Assembly (NCBI GenBank): GCA_020631735.1 | Contig: CM036191.1 | Span: 38,733,335 to 38,797,334, forward strand | Length of the DNA stretch: 64,000 nucleotides | Direction: 5' to 3' | DNA from: Saccharum officinarum | Lineage: Eukaryota; Streptophyta; Magnoliopsida; Poales; Poaceae | In this document: positions 22,656-33,137 of the stretch, in pieces | How positions within the stretch are numbered: position 1 is the first letter of the stretch | Layout: each line of letters starts with the position of its first letter | Notes under the pieces: generated by a model | What the model saw: the letters and a program-made list of their open reading frames with translations, nothing else | Databases searched by the model: none | What the model was told of the DNA's origin: nothing | Position numbers and translations under genes: made by a program

Positions 22656-22938
22656 ATGAAGCACATGATGTCACCCTCCTCCGCTTGGCCAAGTACCAGC
22701 AAGCGTTGCACCGATACCACAGCCATCAAGTGCGGGGTCAGGCCTTCAATGTCGAGCACCTAGTGCTCCGCCTCGTCCAGAGCAGCAAGGATCGCCACAA
22801 GCTCTCCCCATCGTAGGGGGGACCATGTGTCATCATGGAGGTGCTCTGTCTAGGCACCTACAAGCTTAAGACCATCAACAGTGAGGTCTTCGTCAATGCC
22901 TGGAACATCGAGCAGCTACATTGCTTTTACTCTTAATA
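22656..22938 (+). pseudogene. Gypsy integrase C-terminal tail
   Basis: The frame reads LAKYQQALHRYHSHQVRG, FNVEHLVLRLVQSSKDRHKL, then after one TAG stop VIMEVL and GTYKLKTI..EVF.NAWNIEQL. This is the end of Ty3/Gypsy integrase, after the catalytic core. It follows directly on gag, so protease, RT, RNase H and the integrase core are all deleted. Confidence 0.8.
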
Positions 22939-25440
22939 AACACACACTTTTTCTTATCAGTTTCGCTATCAAACTCCCCGATCTTTTGTGACACCCGACC
23001 CCAACAATGGCAGGGGGTCAGGCCTCACTCAGGGGATAATAAGAGCATATCTATCCTGTAGACAGTCTATACATCCGACCCTTTCTCATGACTAAGACCC
23101 AAAAGCAAAGTTTACAGAAACAGACGCTGAGTAAAACTGGTCGGACTGCGAGAAACCTATGCCTCGGTGGCTACGTCATCTTTGCTCACTAGGGTAATTA
23201 GAGTTTTTTCCGTACCCTATGCTTTTTGGCCTTAACTACAAAAAGAGTTGGTATGCGTTTAAGAGTCTATCCGCCTAGCAAACATTTCTCTGTGCTCGAC
23301 CCCCTATCACGTTAAGACCTAGGAGCTAGGGTTGCAGGAACAAGCTCTGAGTATAACTGGTTGGACTACAAGAGACCTACGCCTCGATAGCTACGACGCC
23401 TTTGCTCACCAGCGTGATCAGAGTTTGCTCGCCTGCACCCCGAGCTTTACAACCTTAACGACAGAAAAGGTTAGAATGCACTAACCTTTTATACAAAAAG
23501 GGGAGAAGGGCTAAAAGGCTATTTGGCTATAACAAAATATAAGAGCTTGTCCATTTATTACAAGTTCGCCGCTTGGCTTATCTGCCTAACTAAATTCTTA
23601 CACATGATGTATTCATCCTCTATCTCCGCAGGTAAGTCCTGTCATAGCGAGGCAATACAAGTCAATCGGATGACTTAGCCACTGCCGAGGGACGGGTAGG
23701 GAACAGCTAGATGCCCTACGTGGGTTGTGCCGACCCTGTTGCGAACGACAGACCCGGATTCCGCTCGAACATATCCGGTAAGCGTTCCCTAAACCTGTCA
23801 CTCGTACCATCGAGGTAATTCATGTGCCAACGGGTCACCCTTACTTTACGCGCATTAATTTCACTATTGAGCCCCCAACCCTAGCAACGACGAGGGATCA
23901 GGCCTCGCTCGAGGGCTGGCAAGAGTGTCTATTCGGCAGACATTCTCGATGCCCGACCCCTTTCTAGCGCTAAAACCTAGAGGCAAGGTGTGCGGAAATG
24001 AACTCTGAGTAAAACTGGTCGGACCGCTAGAAACCTACGCGCCAGTGGCTATGGCGTTTCTGCTCACTAGCGTGATCAGAGTTTTTAGTTCCCGTACCCC
24101 AAGCTGTAGCCTCCGCCTTCCCTAGAAGGATTTGGAGGGACCCACCGGCGGAATCTCCATCGAGGAGAGGCCGACAGGTCACCCAGGTCAGTTAGACGGC
24201 TCGGGCCACTACCGAGAGATGGGTATAGAGAAGTGGGATGCCCATGCAGGTTACACCGGCTCTGTCATGAACATCGGACCCGGATCTCACACAGACATAT
24301 CCGGTATGAGCTCCCTGAACCCGTCGCTCAAGCCATCGAGGTAACTTTATCGACCCCCACTTTTCTTCTCCATTACATGAGCATTCATTCATCCATTCTC
24401 ATGCATGCATTCATACATTCATTCATACATTCATCTCATACACCCAAACATTACATATGCAATTATTACATCATAACGCTTCGTGTCACATCACGAAGCT
24501 GTAGTCGTCTCATTCAACATGAGCGACAACCGACAGAGGTTTGAAGACCAGCTAGCGAAGGGCTCGAGGTCGCCTCACGTCAAACAGAGCTAGGGAAGAA
24601 AAAGTAGATGAGCCCCAGCGGCCTTGTCTGACCCTGCTCAAAAGCGGACAGGGACATCTAGACCTTTCTCGTTCGATCCTAATCTCGAGCCAAGCCCACA
24701 GAATCTCCATCGAAGAGAGGCCAGCAGGCCATCCAAGCCAATCAAACAGCTCGAGCATCTGTAGGGAGGCGGGTTAAGGAGTAGTGGAATGCCATATGAG
24801 GGCTATGCCGACCACGTCAGCGAATGACGGACCCAAATTCCACTCAGACGTGCCCGTTAGCGAGCTCACCGAGTGCGACACTCGAGCCACCGAGGATGGG
24901 GTGATGCATGAAACATGGCTGACCTCTACCGAGCCCCATAGGTCTCGGGGCTCGAGCCGCCCGACTTGAAATCGGGAGTCCAACTGACTGGGGTTCGAAG
25001 GCCGGCCCACAAAGGGCCCGAGGATGCCTCACGTTGAACAGAGTTAGGAGAGAAAACACAGATGAGCCCCAGCGGCCTTCGCCCGACCTGCCTAGAAGCG
25101 GACAGGGTCATCTCAACCTTCTCGTTCGATCCTAAGCTCGAGCCGAGCCCATAGAATCCCCATTGAGGAGAGGCCATCGAGGCACCTGAGTCGCCCTCCG
25201 GAACGGCTCGGGCATCTGTCTGGAGGTAGGTTAAGGAGCAGTGGAATGCCACATGAGGGCTATGCCGACCTCGATACAAACAGTGGACCCGGATTCCACT
25301 CAAACATGCCCATTAGCAAGCTCACCGAGCACGTCACTTGAGCCATCGAGGCAAGTGACGTTAGCTCAACCCCTCCGGTTGCGAAAACATCGCAACAGTT
25401 CTGCATCCACTCCTTGTCTTCCAGTTTGATCTCAGTGTCA
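22939..25440 (+). repeat. Gypsy 3' region with large imperfect tandem repeats
   Basis: Units of several hundred bases repeat imperfectly. The phrase 'gacccggattccgctcgaacatatccgg' or a variant occurs near 23750, 24280, 24830 and 25285, each followed by a 'gc..gagccatcgagg' type ending. A second recurring phrase, 'ctgagtaaaactggtcggac..agaaacctacgcc', is near 23130, 23350 and 24010. No ORF is credible. This looks like the long 3' untranslated part of the Gypsy element. No 3' LTR could be found before 25440, so the element is truncated. Confidence 0.6.
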
Positions 25441-26300
25441 ATCCACTGCTCAAAACCACGGAGCGGTGGAGGGTTTGCAATACATGCAAATGTTACACAA
25501 CAAATAATCCATGCATGATTTCATATGAAACAAAATAATTATTACACAGCATCAATTTCTCACCATCTTGTTAATGCGGCGCTGACGAAGTGTAGGCTGA
25601 AACGCAAAATTAGAACACATCCAATACCTCTGTCTATATGTGTCATCTTCATCGGGCTTGGCCACCTTGCAAGGAGCACCGCAAAAACACATGGGCATAG
25701 GAACACCGCTAGGCAGAGGCAATGGGTCGAAGACATTTTCGGTCATCCGGCCATAACTATAATTGAAATAATTTCGTTCTAAGAACCAAAGGAAATGAAC
25801 ATTAAACCATAAACCTAAGGTTTCTCATTTATTACACATCAATGAAACCATAATATAACAAGATGTGCTGATGTTACCTTGGTTTACTAGCTTTTTAACG
25901 TCTTGATATCCTAAGGTTGCATATATTACAAATATTAATAATCGCTTCAAAGCCCTAGCAATGACGTACCTAGGGCTACAAAATACACCTAACATAGAAC
26001 AAATCAATGTGTAAAAACGAGGAGGGGAGAGAGAGGATACCTTGCTCTTGAAGATATATGGATCAAATCAAAGTTTTTAAGGTGTAAATAGTCGATTTAA
26101 GAGATTGAACGGGTTGGGGAGATGATGAACCCGAGAGGGAGGAAGAACAAATGAAACGAGCCTCGGATAGGGAAAGTCGGCCGTGCGTTTTGAATCCAGG
26201 CTCGGCGCCGTTATCCGTGGCGCCGAGGTGTGTGCCACGTAAGCGACAGATCGGCGTTCACGCAAAATAGGGCTAGGCACCTCGACGTCGTGAATCCACG
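25441..26300 (-). pseudogene. Zinc-finger gene fragment (CFCG..C type)
   Basis: The minus-strand frame 25746-25552 reads DPLPLPSGVPMPMCFCGAPC and then RQRYWMCSNFAF and RQRRINKM. This is the short Cys-rich finger, GRF-like, that recurs in grass repeat proteins related to Mutator or plant-mobile-domain elements. Only one exon is visible; the rest (25800-26300) is AT-rich, then GC-rich with an imperfect palindrome 'ctcggcgccgttatccgtggcgccgag' split around 26200. A fragment inside a decayed transposon is the likeliest reading. Confidence 0.5.
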
Positions 26301-27458
26301 GCGCCGACCCCAGAGTCCAAAGTTAAGTTTACGTCGTCCAAGAGTCTGAACGTGAATTTTCTATAAAAGAAGGTCCAAATTGCAAAAGAAAAAACGTGCA
26401 GCGCGCGGGGAGCATTTGTAAGGCATACATGGGGTGCGGCACGCGCGACGTGAGTAACGTGACGACGGGAGCAGTGGTCAGTTGACGCACGCAACAGCAG
26501 CAACCGCGTCACGGAGGAGGCCGTACGTCTCGCCATCGTCCTCCACCGTGCCCCAACGGGCGTGCGGCGCCGTACGGTGTGGAGCGCAGCCGTAGGCAGG
26601 CAGGCAGGCAGGGAAGGACGGACGGGCGGTGCCCTGGCCGTGCCGGTGATGATGGGCGGCGTGGAAAAGAAAACGGAAACGTGGCCCGTCGTAGGCTACC
26701 GCCTACCCGTGTCGCAAGGGCACCGTAGAGGCACCGAGGATGCTGACAGGGTGGCAGCCTGGCCGCCGCCCCCGCACCCGCACCGATCCACGCACGTCCG
26801 TCCCAGGACAGAGGAAAAGCGAAGCCGTAGCAGCAGCGATGGCTACGTAGCTGAACTGTGCGCCGCGTCACCTGCTCGTACGGTTCGGATCTCCACACCC
26901 CGGGCGGTACCTGCTCTACCCGCCTACTAGTAGCACCGTCTTCACTAGCCGCCCTGCAACGCTCCCGCTCCGTGTGCTGGCCCTGCCTATCCGTTCATCC
27001 TGCTCCAGCGGCGACGGCGACGGCGACACTCCCTGGCTGGCTGCTTTGCGAGAGCGCATTGCCATCGTCGTCGGGACGAGCGGACTGCTGCGACGAGTTC
27101 CTCGGGGGCCCACCGGCAGCCGGGCAGGCGAGGGACCGCCCTGCGGTTACGCGGTTCGTCAGGGTCAGATCTGGTAATTCGCCGGGCACAGGGAATAATA
27201 ATGTCCTCCCACGAGGACACCCGCGGAGTCCGCTTATTACCACACGGCCCCTAGGGACACCCAGAGGCAGACCAAATGCGTTTTTAGCGAAACCGCGGGG
27301 GCTGATCCGCGAAACGGCCCCGCGAGTCCGCTCTGCCACGCTTCTCCCACCACCGTTTCCCAGTTCCCACCCCCATCCAACACACCGGCACCACCACCAA
27401 GGTCCAAGGCACTGGCACCAACCCACCAGCAGCTCTTCGCCTCCACCCCGCCCCGCCG
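26301..27458 (+). other. Upstream region of the DUF1645 gene
   Basis: GC-rich DNA with CpG-rich blocks and a TATAAAAG-like box at about 26362. Long ORFs in several frames on both strands are composition artefacts. The last 150 bases before the ATG are C-rich (ccaccaccaagg), typical of a grass 5' UTR. No transposon ends were noticed. Confidence 0.4.
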
Positions 27459-28544
27459 ATGGCCGCTTGGACCGCGGCAGCGGACGCCGACGCCGCGACT
27501 GCCAGCGGCGCGGACGAGCCGCAGGCGGCCTGCGACGACAGCGCCTGCTCGACGCCGTTCGTCAGCGCGCCGTCCAGCCCCACGCGGGACCTCGACCGGG
27601 ACCCCTACCCGTCCCACTTCTTCTTCAGCTCGCCCACCAGTCCCACCCGCGGCGGCGGGAAGGACGCCATCACCGGCGTCCTCGACTTGGACTTCGACTT
27701 CTCCTCGCGCTTCCCGTCGCCCTCCGCCGCCGCCATGTCCTCCGCCGACGAGCTCTTCCACAATGGCCAGATCCGCCCCGTCCGCCTCGCCGCCGCGCTG
27801 CTCCAGCCCCACCCGGACCCCGCCGCGCTGCTCGACTTCGTCCCCGACACTGCCGCGGAGGCGCGGGGCGCTGGCGCGGAGCAAGAGGCTGAGGCGGACG
27901 AGCGCGGCCGCGTCCGGACCCGCTCCCTGCGCCGGAAGGCGCGCTCGATGTCGCCGTTCCGCACGCACTGGCGGTCCGCGTCCCACGCGCCTGTACCGCT
28001 GCCGGAGCCCGAGTCCGCCGACGAGGCAAAGCCGGCAGCGACCCCCGCTGCGTCGCGCTCGTCGTCGTCCTCGTCCACCGCCTCCTCTGCCTCGTCCACG
28101 TCGTGGTCGTCCTCCCGCGGATCCCGCCGCTTGGGCGGGTTCCTGAAGGACCTGCTCCACCGGAGCAAGTCGGACGGCGGCAAGACCGCCCACCACCAGC
28201 ACCAGCATTCCCACCACGCTGCAGCAGGTCCAGCTCCGCCAACCGCGGCGGCGGCGAAGGCGAGCGCACCGTCACCAACTCCGTCTCCGTCACCCGCGGC
28301 GGCGAAGGGGAGGGGCAGCGGCGCGCCGGGCCACCGCGGCGGTGGCAGGAGGAGGTCGGCGCACGAGCGGCTGTACGAGGCGCGGCGCGCGGAGGCCGAG
28401 GAGATGCGGCGCCGGACGTCGCTGCCGTACCGCCAGGGCTTGCTCCTCTTCGGCTGCATCGGGCTCGGCAACCGCAGCTACGGCGCCGTCCACGGCCTCG
28501 CCAGGGGGCTCAACGCCGCCGCCGCTGTCTCCTCCAGGTCGTGA
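27459..28544 (+). CDS. DUF1645 family protein
   Basis: A single-exon ORF of 361 residues. The N-terminus is Ala/Asp-rich, followed by FVSAPSSPTR and HFFFSSPTSPTRG, then DFDFSSRFPSPS and DELFHNGQIRPVRL, the conserved N-terminal block of the plant DUF1645 family. Next come RSLRRKARSMSPFR, a serine-rich tract, GGFLKDLLHRSKSDG (the second conserved block) and the C-terminal block SAHERLYEARRAEAEEMRR..SLPYRQGLLLFGCIG. Length and motif order are normal for the family. Members include a rice gene linked to grain length and stress tolerance (SGL); I do not claim orthology. Basic clusters suggest nuclear location, but no biochemical activity is known. The start is the ATG after a C-rich leader. The gene appears intact, with GC-biased codons like other grass single-exon genes. 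Confidence 0.93.
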   Translation: MAAWTAAADADAATASGADEPQAACDDSACSTPFVSAPSSPTRDLDRDPYPSHFFFSSPTSPTRGGGKDAITGVLDLDFDFSSRFPSPSAAAMSSADELFHNGQIRPVRLAAALLQPHPDPAALLDFVPDTAAEARGAGAEQEAEADERGRVRTRSLRRKARSMSPFRTHWRSASHAPVPLPEPESADEAKPAATPAASRSSSSSSTASSASSTSWSSSRGSRRLGGFLKDLLHRSKSDGGKTAHHQHQHSHHAAAGPAPPTAAAAKASAPSPTPSPSPAAAKGRGSGAPGHRGGGRRRSAHERLYEARRAEAEEMRRRTSLPYRQGLLLFGCIGLGNRSYGAVHGLARGLNAAAAVSSRS

Positions 28545-29053
28545 CTCGCGACCGGCGACGGCGTTGCTGTCATGCTGTGGTACTCTGTCAGTGTGGTGGT
28601 ATGGTAGTGTTTAGTGGCTAATCCACTGTCAACAAGTGCAAAATCTGCAAAGAATGTAGTAGAACTAGTAGCTTAGGAGATGGTTCTTTTGTGGTTGAAT
28701 CTGCCTGCTCGCATAATATAGCCTATTGTATGGATTTTGGGGATCAGCTTATTCATCCCGCGGAGATTAGTGGAAACATGTTAGTACTGTTAAAATGCTT
28801 GTTCATGTGAACTCATCTTTCTTTGCAATCGGTTTTCGGCTGTGAAAAAATGAAAAGTTTCTTACAGTTCATCTGTGTTCAGTAAGAAACCAGATTCAGC
28901 TATTCATTCACCAGATTCTCCTCAACCTTCGTAGACATGCACATTTCGTTTGTTCATTCATTCATAACAAACCGGTCCCTTTCAGCCTGGAGTACTGCCC
29001 CTTGCCGAGCTTTCAGAAACCAGTGTGTTCTAGCACGCTTCAAGCTAAAACAT
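28545..29053 (+). other. 3' UTR and downstream spacer of the DUF1645 gene
   Basis: Composition drops to AT-rich just after the stop. Poly(A)-signal-like 'aatata' and 'aatgaaaag' words occur. Nothing else is seen. Confidence 0.4.
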
Positions 29054-29310
29054 GGCCCTTTAGTTCCCAACTTCTCTCCTAAATTCCACTATGCAAAAAG
29101 AAGATTCCCCGTCACATCGAAATGTCACTAAATGTAGATGAAATTTAAAACTAATTACATAGTTTTGTTGTACTTTGCGAGACGAACATTTTAAGTCTAA
29201 TTAGTCAAAATTTAAACAATTTTTACCAAATAAAAACAAAAGTTAATACAGTACAACGTGACCAACACTATTCCAGATTGGCCCTCCCAATTCCGCATCT
29301 AAACACGGGC
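29054..29310. mobile_element. Tourist-like MITE, copy 2
   Basis: Left end ggccctttagttccc, right end gcatctaaacacgggc. It carries the family blocks 'gattccccgtcacatcg', 'ctaattacatagtttt' and 'gcgagacgaacattttaagtctaattag'. Ends are less well kept than in other copies. Confidence 0.7.
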
Positions 29311-29472
29311 ACGGCGCAATCTACGGTTCGTTTCTCCCGATGGGCTGGTGGCACGCATGAGCTGACGACGGGCTCGCGTAGTACGCGTCACGTGAGGGAT
29401 GGCACGTCGTTTTACTGTGCGCCTCTCTCTGCCCGTGCCTCGGGGGTCGGGGACAGTAATTGTAGAGTGGTA

Positions 29473-29713
29473 CTCCCTCCGTTCCACAAATAATTGCATG
29501 TTTTTGACTTCTACATTTCTTGTTTGACCGTTCGTCTTATTTAAAAAATTTTAATAAATATTATTTGTTTTGTTACGACTTATTCAATCATTAGAGATAT
29601 TTTCATAATGTTTTATTTCTTTTATTATTTGCATAAAAAATTTAAATAAAATGAATGGTCAAACAAGAAGTATAGAAGTAAAAAATGTGCAATTATTCGT
29701 GGGACGGACGGAG
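29473..29713. mobile_element. Stowaway MITE, copy 1
   Basis: Ends are ctccctccgtt (left) and acggacggag (right), flanked by TA on both sides (29471-29472, 29714-29715). The inner arms also pair ('tgttcaccgttc' style against 'aatggtcaaacaag'). At 241 bp this is a typical Stowaway of the Tc1/Mariner group. Confidence 0.93.
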
Positions 29714-29794
29714 TACGTAGTAATCTGGAGAGACGGCAGGCAGCACGGCATGGCACCGCCTGACGCCGTAAATTACCCCTGCTGCCTCTTTTCT

Positions 29795-30049
29795 GGGTGT
29801 GTTTAGATGTGTAAAAAGGTGTAAAAAGGTGTAAAAAAAGTACTGTAGCACGTTTTGGCTTTATTTGCCAAAAAGTGTCCAAACGTTGACTAATTAGGTT
29901 CAAAACGTTCGTCTCGCAAAGTAGAACCAAGTTGTACAATTAGTTTTTTATTTCATCTACATTTAGTACTCCATGCATATATCGCAAGTTTGATGTGACG
30001 GGGAATCTTTTTTCTGCACAGTGTTTTTTCCTGGGAACTAAACACAGCC
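29795..30049. mobile_element. Tourist-like MITE, copy 3
   Basis: Left end ctgggtgtgtttagatg, right end gggaactaaacacagcc. The interior has 'actgtagcacgttttg', 'gttcgtctcgcaaag' and 'gatgtgacggggaatc'. Confidence 0.8.
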
Positions 30050-30522
30050 TCTGTTCCGTGGCGCAGCGCAGCGCAGAACGCATGCAGCTACTTTTTTTTT
30101 TACCCGCCCAAGGTAACCGAACAAACGGTCCCCTTTCACCGCCCCGGCCGGCTTTCATCTGCCTGCATCGGGACAGTCTGCCAGCCACTCGCTGCATTCT
30201 TGTTCCTGAGCTACAAGACTCGCAGGCAGGCAGCCACCAGCCAAGCACGGTGATTAATTAATGGGGCGATCACTCGCGGTGGTACTGTTTTGTACTGTCC
30301 TGTTCGCCTTGCCCTTGGATGCTTGCGTTGCGTCCTGGAGGCTTGTCGTGCAAGCTCCTCGAGGGCGGCAAGCCAGCCTCCTCCTCCTCCGTGCGTGCGT
30401 GCGTGGGCGCTACGCAAAGGTCGCATCGCGTCCCGTGCGAACGAGAGAGAAGTCAAGATGTGCCGACCACAGCTGGAGTGCGCACACACACATCACACCC
30501 CACAAGTATGGGGTACTGCGTA
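30050..30522. other. Spacer between MITEs
   Basis: GC-rich DNA with short ORFs on both strands and no recognised protein. Short (gca)-rich and (cac)-rich runs occur. Confidence 0.35.
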
Positions 30523-30870
30523 CTCCCTCCGTCCCAAAATAAAAACACATCTGAAGTTTGAAATTTGTCCCACAAATGAAGGTAAATATAGGAACAGTAT
30601 AGGGGCTAACTGGCAGCTGCCGCAGCTCAGCAGCTGTAGACAATCACGTTGGCGGCAAAAAAATACTGACGGGAGCTACGTGGAAGTGTCTGGACCACTC
30701 ATTTGCTCGCTCGTTCCCATTGGAGTCCCGTCCAGCGGCAGGCTGCTCCATCTGCACCTGTACTGCCGATCACTGCACTACACTTTTTTAGGGGTAAAAA
30801 TGTAATTTCACATCTACAGTAGTTTACACATTTGAATCATAAACGTGCTTTTATTATGGGACGGTGGGAG
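30523..30870. mobile_element. Stowaway MITE, copy 2 (long form)
   Basis: Left end ctccctccgtcccaaaataaaaa, right end tttattatgggacggtgggag, flanked by TA (30521-30522 and 30871-30872). At 348 bp it is longer than copy 1, with a GC-rich central part (about 30600-30770) unlike the AT-rich arms. That part could be an insertion or captured DNA. Confidence 0.88.
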
Positions 30871-31547
30871 TACCGTACTAGCGCTCCACACTGGCTGAAT
30901 ACACGTATTATATTCAGTGGTATATGTGTACGAGCCAACATTGCTGATTGCCAAGTCTGAGATTACCGAAAGCACAGTTTTTTTCATGTAGAAAAAAAAA
31001 GATTACTAGTAAAAGACTTGAGCAATCTGACCATACGGTTAATTTTTGGGGGTTTTTTATTGGACCATTATAACTCTTCTTCGGCTCGAATCATGTCATC
31101 TTCTACGTATTCGAGTAAAAGTCAGTGTATTCTCGTGTGATCCAAAATACCCTGCTGCTTCTCTCTCACTGGCGTGTGAACCTCACACGCCAGCTTCTCC
31201 TTCCACTCCCAGCCGTTCTAGTTTTCTTCGGGGCTCATCTGAATCAAGTCTTCTTTTAGTCCAAATCGAAATCCTCGACGCTAGGAGCAACCCGTCACCA
31301 CTGAATTCAGGCTCCAAACAGCCAAATCGACCCTAATCTAATAGGTGAAACTTTTACGATTCAAGCTGAAAAAAAATTATAATGATATGCTTCTCAATAA
31401 ATAAATAGTAACGGTGTTTCTCCAAACTAATAAAATGGTAACGGTTCCGATAAAAAAACTTTAATTTTTCAGCTACAGAGAAAAAGTGAGCGGCAAAAAC
31501 AGAGAGAAAGTACATACGGTGCAGGGGACCGGAGGAGAGGACGAGCT
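30871..31547. other. Spacer, nothing recognised
   Basis: AT-rich DNA with short tracts of A or T. No terminal repeats and no coding signal. Confidence 0.35.
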
Positions 31548-31784
31548 GCCCATGTTTAGTTTGCGAAAAATTTTCTCAAAAAGTGCTACTGTATCCATTA
31601 CATCGAATCTTGCGATACGAGCATTAAATGTAGATGAAAAAAAACTAATTGTACAGTTTGGTTGGAAATTACGAGATGAATATTTTAAATCTAATTAGTC
31701 CATAATTAAACACTAATTAATAAATAAAAATAAAAGTGCTATGGTAGCCAAATTTTCAACTTCCCATCAACTAAACGCGCGGGC
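31548..31784. mobile_element. Tourist-like MITE, copy 4
   Basis: Left end gcccatgtttagttt, right end aactaaacgcgcgggc. Family blocks 'tacatcgaatcttgcgatac', 'aactaattgtacagtttg' and 'acgagatgaatattttaaatc' are present. Confidence 0.8.
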
Positions 31785-32235
31785 TAAAGATCCCAAAAAG
31801 ATATCACACGGCAGCTCCACCGGTGCATGCCGGACGCCGCTGCCCCATCACTGCGTGCGAGGCTGCTGGCGACTGTGCGAGCAGTAAAAAAAAATGACGA
31901 TGCGAGGGCCTGACCAGAGCGCGATGGATGGATGGCGGATGGGACAACACCTGTCCCGCCCGCCACGCACTGTGACGCGCACGCTCTACGACCACTCACC
32001 CATGCGGCCATGCCTCGTCTCGTCGTTGCTTTCCTAATTCCCATACATGACGCACCGTCGTGTCGCCGTCCCTTTCGACCTCGAGGCGAGGCACGGCAGC
32101 GCCGGGAACGCCGGGCCGGCCGGCCGGAGATGCTGCCGGGTGCCGGGATGGAATGGATGGATGGCTGAGGCTGACGCATGCAGCGCAGCCCTGCGGCAGA
32201 GCAGCAGCAGGGGCGCCATGCCGTTTTGCTGGGAG
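31785..32235. other. GC-rich spacer, nothing recognised
   Basis: Overlapping short ORFs on both strands share no known domain. 'atggatggatgg' and 'gccggccggcc' simple runs are present. Confidence 0.35.
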
Positions 32236-32478
32236 TAGGGATGAAAACGGATCGGACGGATATCTTTGTTTTCATATTTATGTCCGGATTCGGATTCGAA
32301 TACGGATAGTATAAAAAATGCCAAATAGGATACGATTGGATATCGACATCATAAATATGTGATTTAAATATTCGGATACGAATACGGTATCGGATATTAC
32401 ATATCCGGACTCGGATACGGACGGATTAAAACCCCTCTAAACGAATTTGGTCTCGATCGGAAAATATCCGTACCGTTA
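32236..32478. mobile_element. MITE with TAGGGATGAAAACGG-type ends, copy B
   Basis: Left end tagggatgaaaacggatcgg. It shares 'atatccg', 'gatatcgacatcataaatat' and 'cccctctaaacgaattt' with copy A at 2244-2519, which lies in the opposite orientation. The right end (ggaaaatatccgtaccgtta) stops short of the canonical terminus, so this copy is slightly truncated. Confidence 0.75.
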
Positions 32479-32597
32479 GCATATGCGGCCGTGCGGTGCA
32501 GCTGGTACTACTGCTAGCCTGGTAGGGACGGACGAGGGGTCCGTGACGGGTACAAGTGCACTCGATGATGGCTGGTGTGGTGTGGCCGGATAATGTC

Positions 32598-32626
32598 GTG
32601 CAGGGTGCAGGGTGCAGGGTGCAGGG
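32598..32626. repeat. Four copies of a 7-bp repeat (gtgcagg)
   Basis: The unit gtgcagg occurs four times head to tail. It is a short minisatellite with no visible function. Confidence 0.85.
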
Positions 32627-32892
32627 CACTGTCCATGCCTGCATGCCCCCAGCCCAAGTCTCCCATATCAGTTTGTGAATAGAGAAAATAGAAAATACTA
32701 CTAGCTAAGTGCTCTATAGCAAGATGTGCAATTATTTTAGAGTAAATTTTAAATGATGTACAAATGTATTTATGGGGCCGACGGAGTAACAGCAGAAAGG
32801 AAAAAAATGCATACAGGACAAGATTAACAGCTCTCTGTCAACAGTAACCTCATGGCTGAATAGGTAGCTACATACTGAACTGACTTTCACTT

Positions 32893-33137
32893 GGCAGTGT
32901 TTAGATTCCTTCAAACTTCCAAAAATTTTACAAGATTCCCCGTCACATCGAATCTTTAGACACATGTATGGAGCATTAAATGTAGGTAAAAAAAATAACT
33001 AATTGCACAGTTTGTCTGTAAATATCGAGACGAATCTTTTGAGCCTAGTTAGTCCATGATTAGATAAATTTTACCAAATAACAACGAAAAGTGCTACATG
33101 AACTTTACACCAACTTTTACACCATCTAAACACTGCC
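32893..33137. mobile_element. Tourist-like MITE, copy 5 (best ends)
   Basis: Left end ggcagtgtttagattcc and right end ggtgtaaag-type arm finishing catctaaacactgcc give almost perfect inverted ends. Interior blocks 'gattccccgtcacatcgaatc', 'ctaattgcacagtttg' and 'gagacgaatcttttgagcctag' match the other copies. Confidence 0.85.

Noticed and set aside
22939..25440. CRISPR-like spacing of repeats
   Set aside because: Units are long, imperfect and directly joined, in a eukaryotic retrotransposon context.
26858..28621. Several long ORFs overlapping the DUF1645 gene (344, 326, 288 and 207 codons)
   Set aside because: They are shadow frames of a very GC-rich exon. Only the 27459-28544 frame shows conserved family motifs.
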